A DNA stretch of 64,000 nt, from assembly GCF_004355185.1 (NCBI RefSeq), contig NZ_CP037922.1, forward strand, positions 372,001 through 436,000, in the 5' to 3' direction. Shown here one piece after another: positions 44,308 through 53,225 of the stretch. Source of the DNA: Hymenobacter radiodurans (GTDB taxonomy: Bacteria > Bacteroidota > Bacteroidia > Cytophagales > Hymenobacteraceae). Position 1 is the stretch's first letter, and every line of letters starts with the position of its first letter. The position numbers were made by a program, and so were the translations under genes. The notes beneath the pieces were generated by a model. That model saw only the letters and a list, made by a program, of their open reading frames with translations, was not told the DNA's origin and ran no database searches.

Positions 44308-45240
44308 ATGAACACCCTCAACCACTTCGATACTCCCCAACTCGAGCTTCTTCACCGCGGCAAAGTCCGCGACTCGTACCGCGCCCCTTCCGGCGAGCGG
44401 CTCATCGTGGTTACCGACCGTCTGTCGGCGTTCGATTCGGTGTTGGAGACGCCCGTGGCCCACAAAGGCGCGGTGCTGAACGGGTTGGCGGCTTTCTGGT
44501 TTGAGAAAACCCAGCACATCATTCCTAACCACGTCATTGCCCTGCTCGACCCCAACGTGACGCTGGCTAAGGAAGCCGAACCGATTCGGGTGGAGATGGT
44601 GGTGCGCAACTACCTCACCGGTTCGATGCTGCGCGGCTATCAGAAAGGCCAGCGTACCTTCTCGGGCGTGACGGTGCCCGATGGCCTGACCAAGCACCAG
44701 AAATTTCCCGAGCCCATCGTGACGCCGACCACTAAGGAAGAGTCGGACCGCGAAATCACGCCGGAGAATCTGGTGTCGGAAGGCTGGGTATCGGCTGAGC
44801 TGTACGAGCGGATGCGGGTGAAGGCGTTGGAGCTGTTCAATTTTGCCTCTCAGTGGATGGCTGAGCGCGGCATCATCCTAGTAGATACCAAGTATGAGTT
44901 TGGCTTGCTGAATGGCGAGCTGATTCTGATTGACGAAATCCACACGCCCGATTCGTCGCGCTTCTGGAGCGCCGAGGATTACGCCCGCAACCCCGAAACG
45001 GCGGAGCAGATGGACAAGGAGTACGTGCGTCAGTGGCTCATCGCCAACAAAGTAGATGGCCAATACCCCCGCGCCCTCACCCCCGAAGTTTCCGCCGAAG
45101 CTACCCGTCGCTACCTCGATATCTACGAGCGCATCACCGGCAGCCCGCTACCCACTGGCAACGAAACCACTCCCGGCGGCGACGTGCAAGCCCGCCTCGT
45201 GGGCAACTTAGTGCGCGCTGGCATCATGAAAGAAGCTTAG
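44308..45240 (+). CDS. purC: Phosphoribosylaminoimidazole-succinocarboxamide synthase
   Basis: ELLHRGKVRDSYRAPSGERLIVVTDRLSAFDSVL is the SAICAR synthase N-terminus; YLTGSMLRGYQKGQRTFSG, ILVDTKYEFGLLNGELILIDEIHTPDSSRFW and the C-terminal part complete it. At 310 residues it is the longer, eukaryote/Bacteroidetes type. It joins CAIR and aspartate. It lies 107 bp after purQ, with an isolated AAAAAGCCCCCC motif in the spacer. Confidence 0.96.
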   Translation: MNTLNHFDTPQLELLHRGKVRDSYRAPSGERLIVVTDRLSAFDSVLETPVAHKGAVLNGLAAFWFEKTQHIIPNHVIALLDPNVTLAKEAEPIRVEMVVRNYLTGSMLRGYQKGQRTFSGVTVPDGLTKHQKFPEPIVTPTTKEESDREITPENLVSEGWVSAELYERMRVKALELFNFASQWMAERGIILVDTKYEFGLLNGELILIDEIHTPDSSRFWSAEDYARNPETAEQMDKEYVRQWLIANKVDGQYPRALTPEVSAEATRRYLDIYERITGSPLPTGNETTPGGDVQARLVGNLVRAGIMKEA

Positions 45241-45326
45241 GAACCTGCTATGCTTGCGCAAGCAACTCCTCAAGGAAATCAATAATAGTAAAGTCACCGA
45301 CACTGAGTCGCGGTATAGTCAAACCA

Positions 45327-45710
45327 ATGGAAGCCTCTGATTCTAAACAACTCGTTCAAGCTTACATCGAAGCATACAACCGCTTCGATGTAGACGGGAT
45401 GGTGCGCCATCTGCACGAGGAGGTGGAGTTCAGAAACATTGCCAACGGCGAGGTTAATTTGACTACAACTGGCAAAGAAAGTTTCCGCCAGCAAGCAGAG
45501 AAGGCCAAGCAGTATTTCTCCCAGCGGGAACAGCGCGTCACGGATTGGCAGATAGCTGATAACCGCGTAGAAGTGCTGATTGACTATACCGCAGTGGCCG
45601 CCATGGAATTCCCCAATGGTTTGAAGCAGGGCGACACATTGCAACTAAAGGGTAAGTCAGTGTTTCAGTTTGCCGGCGGTCAGATTACTTCCATTGACGA
45701 TATCAGCTAA
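45327..45710 (+). CDS. SnoaL/NTF2-like domain protein
   Basis: The 127-residue protein (SKQLVQAYIEAYNRFDVDGMVRHLHEEVEFRN...GKSVFQFAGGQITSIDDIS) has the cone-shaped NTF2-like/SnoaL pattern. ATG 45327 fits; the longer upstream frame overlaps purC and is rejected. It interrupts the purine cluster between purC and purD and is unlikely to act in purine synthesis. Members of this fold are binding or isomerase proteins; the role here is unknown. Confidence 0.83.
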   Translation: MEASDSKQLVQAYIEAYNRFDVDGMVRHLHEEVEFRNIANGEVNLTTTGKESFRQQAEKAKQYFSQREQRVTDWQIADNRVEVLIDYTAVAAMEFPNGLKQGDTLQLKGKSVFQFAGGQITSIDDIS

Positions 45711-45715
45711 TCGAT

Positions 45716-46171
45716 ATGAACAATTGGAAAAATACGTTGCGTATTGAGGATGGTGAACTGATGGCAGATATAGAAATTAGTTTGCTTCAAAAGCATAATA
45801 CTATACCTCTCCGTTTTGCAGATGCAGATGAGTTGACACTTGAAGCAGAAGCAGCTATAGAAGCTTTATTGCGGCGACTACCAAGTTTAGAGAATACTAT
45901 TGAAGAAGCCGCCTACCAATTTTATACTGAACTTTCAGAGTATCGTCTCAAGCACAATTATCAGGTAGATATGCCTTTCGCGTCTGATAATAAGGCTTTA
46001 TTACCCTTCTATCATCTTCTGAAAATTTTCTTGCCAGATGAAATAGAGGAAGGGCGATTCGGCCTTGCATTTTCTTGTGATTGGGAAGAGGAACACGGAT
46101 TCGGGCTGCAATTTCGTGATTGGCAAATAGTTGAAGTTGGTGGATACGCTCAGGCATTTGAATTTGACTAG
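45716..46171 (+). CDS. Unknown acidic protein (DUF6985-like)
   Basis: A 151-residue protein (MNNWKNTLRIEDGELMADIEISLLQKHNTIPLRF...FGLQFRDWQIVEVGGYAQAFEFD). Acidic, with no signal peptide. The DFF/EEEHGFGLQF...W.I...G pattern resembles DUF6985-type proteins that often occur near toxin/immunity loci; this is a tentative memory-based match. The gene is clearly more AT-rich than purC and purD on either side, which suggests acquisition. Starts 5 bp after the SnoaL-like gene. Confidence 0.65.
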   Translation: MNNWKNTLRIEDGELMADIEISLLQKHNTIPLRFADADELTLEAEAAIEALLRRLPSLENTIEEAAYQFYTELSEYRLKHNYQVDMPFASDNKALLPFYHLLKIFLPDEIEEGRFGLAFSCDWEEEHGFGLQFRDWQIVEVGGYAQAFEFD

Positions 46172-46212
46172 CGCAGCTTATTTCTCCATACCTACATCAA
46201 ACAATACCAACC

Positions 46213-47511
46213 TTGAGCACCAACTCCAAACATATCGTTCTCCTCGGCGGCGGGGCCCGTGAACACGCCATGGCGTGGAAGCTGACCCTCGACGGTGCTA
46301 CCGTGCACGTGCTGCCCGGTAACGGCGGCATCCCGAATAGCCTCCCCGAAATTAGCCCCCTAGACTTCCCGGCGGTAGAAAATTTCTGCCGAGAACACGA
46401 CATCAAGCTTATCGTAGTAGGTCCTGAAGCTCCGCTGGCCGCTGGCGTTACAGACTACTTTGCCAAGACGGATATTCGGGTGTTTGGGCCAACGCGGCAG
46501 GGAGCATTGTTGGAAAGCTCCAAGGTGTGGAGCAAGAAATTCATGCGCCGCCACGGCGTAGCAACGGGCATGTCCTGGACCTTTCGTAGCGACGAAATGC
46601 AAGCTGCCCGCGCCAAAGCGGCTGAGCTGGGGGGCAATTTGGTGATCAAATACGACGGCCTAGCCGCTGGCAAAGGGGTGTACGTGTGCAGCTCCGTGGA
46701 CGAGGCCAATGAGGCCCTGACCGAGCTACAAGACCAGCACCCCGAGTGGTTTTCGTTTCTGTTGGAAGAAAAGCTGAGCGGCCCCGAAATCAGTATCATC
46801 GGCATCACCGATGGCAACCGCATTCGGCTGCTGTCACCCTCCCAGGATCATAAGCAGCTGCTGGCCGGCGACAAAGGCCCGAACACCGGCGGCATGGGTG
46901 CTTATTGCCCCGTACCCTTCGCCGATGACAACGTGCTGGCCGCCATCCGCCGCGACATCGTGGACCCCACCATGCGCGGCCTGCAAGCCGAACCATTTGA
47001 CTTCAAAGGCTTTATCTACTTCGGCATCATGCTCACTCCGCAAGGTCCGAAGCTGCTGGAATACAATGCCCGCCTCGGCGACCCCGAAGCGCAGGTATTG
47101 TTGCCGGCGCTGAGAAGCAGCTTGCTAGAACTGATAGAAGCCACGCTCAACGGCAACTTGGCTCAAACGACGGTATGGCAGCGCAACGGCACTTTTATCG
47201 GTGTGGTGTTAGCCTCTGGCGGTTATCCAGCCGTAAGTTTCCCAACCGGCTTTCTTATCAGCGGCCTAGAAAACGAAGCCAATTTTGCCCCCCAGACCTT
47301 GGTTTTCCACGGCGCGACTCGCCGTCAAGCTGATGGGCAGCTCACCACAAGCGGCGGCCGGGTTCTGACGGTGGTTTCGCGGGGTAATGACCTGGAAGAT
47401 GCTGTGCAGCAAGTGTATGCCGAGTGCAAAAAGGTTACCTTTGAGGGTGTTTACTACCGCTCCGATATCGGCCAACGCCCCATGCCGGAACTGACGGCTG
47501 CTAAGTTTTAG
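46213..47511 (+). CDS. purD: Phosphoribosylamine-glycine ligase
   Basis: Begins with TTG at 46213: STNSKHIVLLGGGAREHAMAWKL, the GARS start. VVGPEAPLAAGVTDYF, GNLVIKYDGLAAGKGVYVC (ATP-grasp), SIIGITDGNRIRLLSPSQDHKQLLAGDKGPNTGGMGAYCPVP and LEYNARLGDPEAQVLLP are diagnostic. At 432 residues it is full length. It makes GAR from phosphoribosylamine and glycine. Separated from purC by two unrelated genes. Confidence 0.96.
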   Translation: MSTNSKHIVLLGGGAREHAMAWKLTLDGATVHVLPGNGGIPNSLPEISPLDFPAVENFCREHDIKLIVVGPEAPLAAGVTDYFAKTDIRVFGPTRQGALLESSKVWSKKFMRRHGVATGMSWTFRSDEMQAARAKAAELGGNLVIKYDGLAAGKGVYVCSSVDEANEALTELQDQHPEWFSFLLEEKLSGPEISIIGITDGNRIRLLSPSQDHKQLLAGDKGPNTGGMGAYCPVPFADDNVLAAIRRDIVDPTMRGLQAEPFDFKGFIYFGIMLTPQGPKLLEYNARLGDPEAQVLLPALRSSLLELIEATLNGNLAQTTVWQRNGTFIGVVLASGGYPAVSFPTGFLISGLENEANFAPQTLVFHGATRRQADGQLTTSGGRVLTVVSRGNDLEDAVQQVYAECKKVTFEGVYYRSDIGQRPMPELTAAKF

Positions 47512-47522
47512 TCCTATCTAAG

Positions 47523-48281
47523 ATGAGCCAGACTCCTTCTCCCAGCGAAAATCGGCCTACGCCCTTCCTTCCCGAAGGAACGCGCTCTGAGCAGACGCGA
47601 GGACTAGAGAGGGAAGGGGAGCAGCCCAGCGCTCCGCGCAAGCAGCGCTTGGCCATTTTGCTGTCCGGTCGAGGTTCCAATATGGTGGCGCTGGTCGATT
47701 CTGTACAAATGGGCGCCCTGCGCGAACTTGCAGAGGTGGCCGTGGTGTTCAGCAACAATCCTGACGCGCCGGGCTTAGCTACGGCCGCTGCCCTGGGCTG
47801 TCAAACGGCTAGCTTGGCCCCCGCCGGCCGCAAACGAGCCGATTATGATGCGGCGGTGGTGCAAATACTGCGAGAGTATGAGCTTGATTATCTGGTATTA
47901 GCCGGCTATATGCGCATTCTCTCCCCGGTGCTAGTGCGAGCTTACGCCGGGCGCATTCTGAATATTCACCCCGCTGATACGCATCAGCACCAAGGCCTGC
48001 ACGCCTACGAGTGGGCCTTTGAAAACAAGCTTCCCGAAACAAAAATCACCGTCCACCTCGTGGATGAAGGCCTCGACACCGGCCCCGTGTTAGCCCAGCG
48101 CCCCGTTGATCTGCGGGGGGCAAATACGCTGTCTGAAGTCGAGCGTCGCGGCCTGCTCGTAGAGCACGAGCTGTACGCTGATACGCTGGTGCGCTTGTTC
48201 CGAGGCCAGATTTCCCCTTCCACCCCCGCCAGCTGCCCGGCCGCCCCGCCTGACAACCGGCAACTGACAACAGAGAATTGA
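47523..48281 (+). CDS. purN: Phosphoribosylglycinamide formyltransferase with N-terminal extension
   Basis: The PurN core starts at about residue 41 (QRLAILLSGRGSNMVALVDSV) and includes ELDYLVLAGYMRILSP, GRILNIHPADTHQHQGLHAYEWAF (catalytic Asn-His, with a variant loop in place of the usual SLLPSFPG), and TVHLVDEGLDTGPVLAQRPV. The first 40 residues (PSPSENRPTPFLPEGTRSEQTRGL...) are polar and not part of the family; they are encoded by DNA with complementary blocks (CCCTTCC/GGAAGGG), as if a repeat element had entered the gene start. It begins 11 bp after purD. Confidence 0.92.
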   Translation: MSQTPSPSENRPTPFLPEGTRSEQTRGLEREGEQPSAPRKQRLAILLSGRGSNMVALVDSVQMGALRELAEVAVVFSNNPDAPGLATAAALGCQTASLAPAGRKRADYDAAVVQILREYELDYLVLAGYMRILSPVLVRAYAGRILNIHPADTHQHQGLHAYEWAFENKLPETKITVHLVDEGLDTGPVLAQRPVDLRGANTLSEVERRGLLVEHELYADTLVRLFRGQISPSTPASCPAAPPDNRQLTTEN

Positions 48282-48282
48282 T

Positions 48283-49785
48283 ATGTGCGGAATAGTTGGT
48301 TTTTACGGTCCTGAGCCAGTAGCCGCGGACATTGTAGTTGGCTTAACGGCCCTGCAACACCGCGGCCAGGATGCGGCCGGTATTGTCACCTTCGACGATA
48401 ATTTCCACCTCTGCAAAGGCAACGGGCTCGTCAATGACGTGTTCAAGCCCAAGCATATAAAGAAGCTCAAAGGCAACATTGGCATCGGCCATGTGCGCTA
48501 CACTACCCAAGGCTCCAATGATTCGGAGCTGGCCCAGCCTTTTACCACCAGCTACCCCTTCGGCCTGGGCATGGTACACAACGGCAACGTGATCAACTTC
48601 CGCGAAGTAGCTCAGCGCCTGCATGATAAGTACCACGTGCTGCCCAAAACCAGCAACGACCTGGAGCTCATCATGTATACCTTCGCCTCGGAGCTGCGCA
48701 TCAAAGACCTCGACCACCTCTCGGTAATCGACATCTTCGATGCCGTTGAGACCACGCAGGAACTGGTAAAAGGGGCTTACGCGACCATCACCGTTATTGC
48801 CGGCCACGGCCTACTGGCCTTCAACGACCCGCTGGGAATCCGTCCGCTGGTGCTCGGCTGCCGCCAAACGCCCGACGGGCCAGTATACGCCTTCGCCTCG
48901 GAGAGCACCTGCTTTGATTACCTGGGCTTTGACTTCGTGAAAAACGTAGGACCTGGTCAGGCCATCTTCATTGATAAAGACCTCAAAGTCCACTACAAGA
49001 ACCCCTACAATGTGCCCAAAGCGTTCTGCGTATTTGAGCACATTTACTTTGCCCGCGAAGACTCCGTTATTCATGGCCGCCTAGTAGCGCGTGAGCGTGT
49101 TCGGTTGGGTAAAATACTGGCCCGCAAGGTGAAAGCTGCCGGAATTGAACCTGATATGGTAATTGACGTGCCATCGTCGGGCTACTTCGCGGCTTCTGGT
49201 TTGGCCGAAGCCATCGGCGTGCCCTACCGGCGCGGACTGGTGAAAAACAACCACATGGGTCGCAGCTTCATTGTCAGCAGTCAGGCCGGCCGTGAGGATG
49301 TGGTCAAGAAAAAGCTCAACCCTATTCGCGAGTTTGTGGAGGGCAAAAAAGTAGCTGTGGTCGACGACAGTATCGTGCGCGGCACTACCTCGCGGCGCAT
49401 CGTGCGCATCCTGCGCGATGCCGGTGCGTTGGAAGTATACTTCATCTCTTCCGCGCCGCCCATCGTGAGCCCCTGCATCTACGGCATCGATATGGCCATG
49501 AGCACCGAGCTGATTGCCGCCAACTACACGGAGGAAGAAATCTGCCGCTACATCGAGGCTGATAAGGTTATCTATCAGGACTTGAGTGACTTACAAGATT
49601 TATTTGCCGAAGAGCGCGGCCACGGCGGTTGCTTCGCCTGCTTCTCCGGCCGCTACCCCACCGGCGACGTCACCAAGTACCTGCGCCACATCCAAGAGGA
49701 GCGCGAAAGCCACCGCGACAAAAAAGACCGTCACCAAGTAGTGTCATCAGTAAGTGCCAAGGCTCCCGAGCCAACGGAACACTAG
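48283..49785 (+). CDS. purF: Amidophosphoribosyltransferase
   Basis: Starts two bases after purN with MCGIVGFYGPEP, so Cys2 becomes the N-terminal glutaminase nucleophile. LQHRGQDAAGI, GIGHVRYTTQGS and MVHNGNVINF complete the Ntn domain; VVDDSIVRGTTSRRIVRILRDAGA is the PRPP-binding loop and GHGGCFACFSGRYPTGD the C-terminal signature. At 500 residues it is full length. It commits PRPP to purine synthesis and is normally inhibited by purine nucleotides. Confidence 0.97.
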   Translation: MCGIVGFYGPEPVAADIVVGLTALQHRGQDAAGIVTFDDNFHLCKGNGLVNDVFKPKHIKKLKGNIGIGHVRYTTQGSNDSELAQPFTTSYPFGLGMVHNGNVINFREVAQRLHDKYHVLPKTSNDLELIMYTFASELRIKDLDHLSVIDIFDAVETTQELVKGAYATITVIAGHGLLAFNDPLGIRPLVLGCRQTPDGPVYAFASESTCFDYLGFDFVKNVGPGQAIFIDKDLKVHYKNPYNVPKAFCVFEHIYFAREDSVIHGRLVARERVRLGKILARKVKAAGIEPDMVIDVPSSGYFAASGLAEAIGVPYRRGLVKNNHMGRSFIVSSQAGREDVVKKKLNPIREFVEGKKVAVVDDSIVRGTTSRRIVRILRDAGALEVYFISSAPPIVSPCIYGIDMAMSTELIAANYTEEEICRYIEADKVIYQDLSDLQDLFAEERGHGGCFACFSGRYPTGDVTKYLRHIQEERESHRDKKDRHQVVSSVSAKAPEPTEH

Positions 49786-49792
49786 AACGTCA

Positions 49793-49824
49793 AACTCCCC
49801 TCCTCAGATGAGGAGGGGAGTTTG
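49793..49824. repeat. Palindrome between purF and purM
   Basis: Arms AAACTCCCCTCCTCA and TGAGGAGGGGAGTTT meet with only two bases between. It differs by one central base from the two perfect palindromes at 21439 and 21601. Confidence 0.85.
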
Positions 49825-49854
49825 CTTACAACTCCAACGATTACCTCACGCTTC

Positions 49855-50954
49855 ATGTCCACTGCTTCCTCCAAACCTGCCGGCTACGACATCGACCTCG
49901 GCAACGCCTGCTCCCGCAACGCCTATGCCTGGGCTAAGAAAACCTTCCCCAACCGCGCCGGCCAGCCCGGCGAGCCGGCGCAGGATCTGGACGGTGGCTT
50001 TTCCAACGAAATTTGCTTTGGGCAGGAGCGCCTGGGCATCAGCTCCGACGGTATCGGTACCAAAATAGAAGTGGCCGAGCGGGTGGGGCGGTTTGATACC
50101 TTGGGCTACGACCTGATTGCCATGGTGGCCGACGACCTGATTGCCGGCGGCTTCGTGCCCAGCAATCTGTCGAACATCATCGACGTGAATACCCTGGATT
50201 ACGACGTAATCGACGAGCTGATGCGGGGCTTGCACGATGCGGCCAACTTCAGCCGCATTGCCGTGACGGGGGGCGAAATTGCCGAGCTGGGCAACCGGAT
50301 TGGCGGCTGGCCCGGCGCCCGCATGAACTTCAATTGGTGCTCTACGGCCGTAGGCGCCTTGCATCCGTCGCTAAAAAGCCCCCTAAGCGGCGCCACCGCC
50401 CAGGCTGGCCACGCAGTAGTATCACTTCGCTCCCCCAGCTTCCGCTCCAACGGCTTTTCCCTGGCGCGTCGTACGTTGCAAGGTCTCTACGGCGACAACT
50501 GGCACACGGCGCCTTACACGGGCTCTGACGCTGCAGAGCTAGGCAACACGTGGGGGAAGTACTACTGGCTCCGTCCCTGATCTACGCGCCCGCCGTAGCC
50601 CGCCTCCTCGACGCTGGCCTAGTTCTGCACGGCATTGCCCACATCACCGGCGGCGGCATTGCCGATAACTTCCAGCGCGTACTCAAAAACAACGGTGTCG
50701 GTGCCGAACTGGATAACCTGTTCGAACCCCTGCCCGCCATGCAGAATCTCACCAAACTAGCCGGCATCTCGCCCGCCGACGCTTACCTCTACTGGAACAT
50801 GGGCAACGGTATGCTACTCGTCACCGAAGAAGCTCAAGCCGCCGCCGTTGTAAGCCAGCTGCAAGCCGATGGCTACCAGGCCCAAGTGGCAGGCCGCATC
50901 ACTGCCGAGCCGGGTATCAAGCTGAAAGTGGAGGCTGGTGAACTGACGTATTAG
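49855..50954 (+). CDS. purM: Phosphoribosylformylglycinamidine cyclo-ligase, split by a -1 frameshift
   Basis: The first frame from ATG 49855 has NEICFGQERLGISSDGIGTKIEVAERVGRFDTLGYDLIAMVADDL (AIRS motif); the second continues GEVLLAPSLIYAPAVARLL and LHGIAHITGGGIADNFQRVL. One extra G in the G5 run at 50552-50556 restores NTWGEVLLAPSLIYA. It closes the imidazole ring (FGAM to AIR). Corrected length is about 366 residues. The cluster ends here with a terminator. Confidence 0.92.
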
Positions 50955-50980
50955 GTAGCGTCCTTGCTTAATTATTCACC

Positions 50981-51013
50981 AAAAAGCCCCCGACGAGAGT
51001 TGGGGGGCTTTTT
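50981..51013. terminator. Terminator built on the GGGGGGC motif
   Basis: AAAAAGCCCCCGAC and GTTGGGGGGCTTTTT arms, ending the purine cluster. Confidence 0.88.
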
Positions 51014-51048
51014 CATATAACGACAATCAAACATTGTTTAAGCCGTAC

Positions 51049-51140
51049 GTCATGCAGAGCGGAGCGAAGCATCTCGCTCGCTTCGTTGCAATACTAATCC
51101 GACGTCAGTCCGCGAGATGCTTCACTTCGCTCGGCATGAC
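51049..51140. repeat. Intergenic palindromic repeat (GTCATGC family)
   Basis: GTCATGCAGAGCGGAGCGAAGC on the left and GCTTCACTTCGCTCGGCATGAC on the right, with inner GAAGCATCTCGC/GCGAGATGCTTC complements. It is closely similar to the 13682 copy. Confidence 0.78.
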
Positions 51141-51195
51141 CGCCTATCATATTTATATGAATCTGATTTATATTAATCTGAAAAGCTCAAGCTAC

Positions 51196-51230
51196 AAAAA
51201 AGCTCCCCAGAACCATCCTGGGGGCTTTTT
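51196..51230. terminator. Terminator between purine cluster and convergent NmrA-like gene
   Basis: AAAAAAGCTCCCCAG and CTGGGGGCTTTTT arms with one mismatch. Confidence 0.8.
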
Positions 51231-51248
51231 CAGTGCTGATAACGGCTG

Positions 51249-52109
51249 CTACAGCTTATAAAGCAATTTTACTCCTTCCTTAAGGGAAGTGGGTTTTCGA
51301 CCAAGTGCCATTTCCAAATCGGAGCTTACTTCGGCTTCTTGCCCGTGCTTGATGTCGGCCATAAAGCCGGCGGTTCGTTGGATGGCAAGCTCCGGCACCC
51401 CGCGCTCCTGCATGCTGGTGGCAAAGGCGCCTTGCTCGATGGGCGTGTAGGTTACTGGCTTCCCGGCGGCGGCGGCCAGGGCGGCGGCTACGTCGGCGAA
51501 GGAGTACGCCTCGCTGCCAGTGAAGTGGTAGGTACGGTTGTCGCAAGTGCTTCCGAGCAATACGTTGGCAATGGCCTCGCCCATTTCGCTGCGCAAGGCG
51601 TAGGCTACCCGGCCCTGGCCCGCGGGCAGGCGAATGCCGGTTTCGAACACGCGCGGCCCGGTGAACAGCGGCAAAGTATCCATATACAGGATATTGCGGA
51701 AGAAAATATAGTTCAAGCCGCTCGCCTGGATGTAGTCTTCCGTCTGGAAGTGCCGTACCATCAGCTGGTTGGCCAAGGTGCTGGGATTTTTCAGCGCGCG
51801 ACTCGTGTAGGCCAAGCAGCGCACGCTGGCCCGCTTGGCGGCATCTACCACGTTGTAGTGCTGCTGGAGCGCATCGTCTTCGCCGCCACCGGAGATAAGC
51901 AGCACTTTTTCAACGCCTTGCATGGCTTTGTCCAGCGAGGCTACATCCGTGTAATTGCCTACACGGATACTTACGCCCTGCGCTTGCAGGTCGGTGGCTT
52001 TTTGCTCGTTGCGCACCAGGGCGGCCAACTGAGTGGCGGCGGTTTTATGCAGGAGAGTGTGCAGTACAGCCGTGCCGAGCTGCCCGGTAGCGCCAGTTAT
52101 CAGGATCAT
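51249..52109 (-). CDS. NmrA/QorB-like NAD(P)-binding oxidoreductase
   Basis: ATG 52109 gives MILITGATGQLGTAVLHTLLHK, a Rossmann GxTGxxG motif at the very start; VLLISGGGEDDALQQHYNVVDAAKRASVRCLAYTSR and the C-terminal half fit the NmrA/QorB (quinone oxidoreductase 2) group. The upstream in-frame extension is rejected. The AraC-type regulator 163 bp upstream on the same strand probably controls it, a common pairing. Confidence 0.9.
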   Translation of the reverse strand: MILITGATGQLGTAVLHTLLHKTAATQLAALVRNEQKATDLQAQGVSIRVGNYTDVASLDKAMQGVEKVLLISGGGEDDALQQHYNVVDAAKRASVRCLAYTSRALKNPSTLANQLMVRHFQTEDYIQASGLNYIFFRNILYMDTLPLFTGPRVFETGIRLPAGQGRVAYALRSEMGEAIANVLLGSTCDNRTYHFTGSEAYSFADVAAALAAAAGKPVTYTPIEQGAFATSMQERGVPELAIQRTAGFMADIKHGQEAEVSSDLEMALGRKPTSLKEGVKLLYKL

Positions 52110-52272
52110 ATAAAGTTGTTGTAGTTGACGAATAGGTTCGGGCACCCGCCACTTGGTCAAACAGATGGCAAGCGGCTGGGGTCCGAAATTCATCCTACAA
52201 AACTCGGCGCTACCGCCAGCAGAAGAAATGGCCAGATGGCGGTAAGGTGTAGCCAAAAGGCGGCAAACGGGG

Positions 52273-53139
52273 TCAGCCTGCCTGCCGGTATGCCGTGGGG
52301 GAAAGCCCAGTGCTTTTTTTGAAAAATCGGCTGAAGGCAAACTGGTCGGTGAAGTGCAGGCTGGCCGCGACCTGCTGAATACTCAGCGCCGGGTTTTGCA
52401 GCAAGGTCTTGGCTTCCAGCACCGCGGCGGCGGTTATCCAGTCGCCCGCGGTGCGGCCGGTTGCGTCTTTGACCAGCTCCGTGAGGTGCTTGGGTGTGAT
52501 ACACAGCTGGCTGGCGTAAAAGGCGACGCCCCGCGCCGTGGCGCTATGCGTCTGCACGAGCTGCTTGAAGGCCGTTGCCAGCAATTGGCTGCGAGGTTTG
52601 CCCGTCGGGAGGGGCGCGGGCTGCTGCTCGTAGAGGGCGCCAATCTCAAAGAGCAGGCTGTTGATGATGTTCTTCAGGATGTTATCTCGCTCAGCAGTAG
52701 AGGAATAATACTTCTGTTGCAAAAAGCGCAGGGAAACCGCTAAGCTAGCCGCCTCCGCCGCCGACAACGAAAGCACGTAGGTTGTGGGCGCCACCAAAAA
52801 GCGGAGCTTCCCCGTCGCCGCATTGTTGGCCGTGATAAACTCTTTAGTGAAAAAGACGGACAGCGTTTCGTAATCAGCGGGGATGTGCAGCCACTGCTTA
52901 ATCACATCCGGCGTAGCCAGCACCAAGCAGTTGGGGGTTACAGTGTACGTTTCTAAGTTCGCTTTTAGCTCAGCCGTTCCCCGTAAGCACAGGCTGATTT
53001 TGTAATAGTCGCCGCGGTAGGGGCGGTCCAGGGGAATCTGGGGCTTAACGGATGCATAATCCGGGAAATACACCTCCGTAGGCGCGTCGTTATAGCTGGC
53101 AAAAGCCTGAAGCTGATAGGTAGGAATACGTTCGCTCAT
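52273..53139 (-). CDS. AraC-family transcriptional regulator
   Basis: The C-terminal 100 residues contain the two helix-turn-helix units: GVAFYASQLCITPKHLTELVKDATGRTAGDWI and LSIQQVAASLHFTDQFAFSRFFKKSTGLSPTAYRQ. The N-terminal 180 residues form a cupin-like sensor (YYKISLCLRGTAELKANLETY). It lies just before the NmrA-like gene and is its likely regulator. The inducer is unknown. Confidence 0.93.
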   Translation of the reverse strand: MSERIPTYQLQAFASYNDAPTEVYFPDYASVKPQIPLDRPYRGDYYKISLCLRGTAELKANLETYTVTPNCLVLATPDVIKQWLHIPADYETLSVFFTKEFITANNAATGKLRFLVAPTTYVLSLSAAEAASLAVSLRFLQQKYYSSTAERDNILKNIINSLLFEIGALYEQQPAPLPTGKPRSQLLATAFKQLVQTHSATARGVAFYASQLCITPKHLTELVKDATGRTAGDWITAAAVLEAKTLLQNPALSIQQVAASLHFTDQFAFSRFFKKSTGLSPTAYRQAG

Positions 53140-53225
53140 CGGGAAGGATATAGCTCAGTGTAAACGAATTGTATTAGGTAAGCTACCTTTTCATCTGAAG
53201 TTGGCGTCGGCTCACTTTATCTGCT

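Noticed and set aside
45033..45326. Upstream extension of the SnoaL-like gene
   Set aside because: It overlaps purC in another frame and has no family similarity; the ATG at 45327 fits the domain.
5784..50954. Calling the five frameshifted genes true pseudogenes
   Set aside because: All shifts are single-base losses in G/C runs, and purQ and purM are needed for a pathway whose other genes here are intact; error is the simpler reading.
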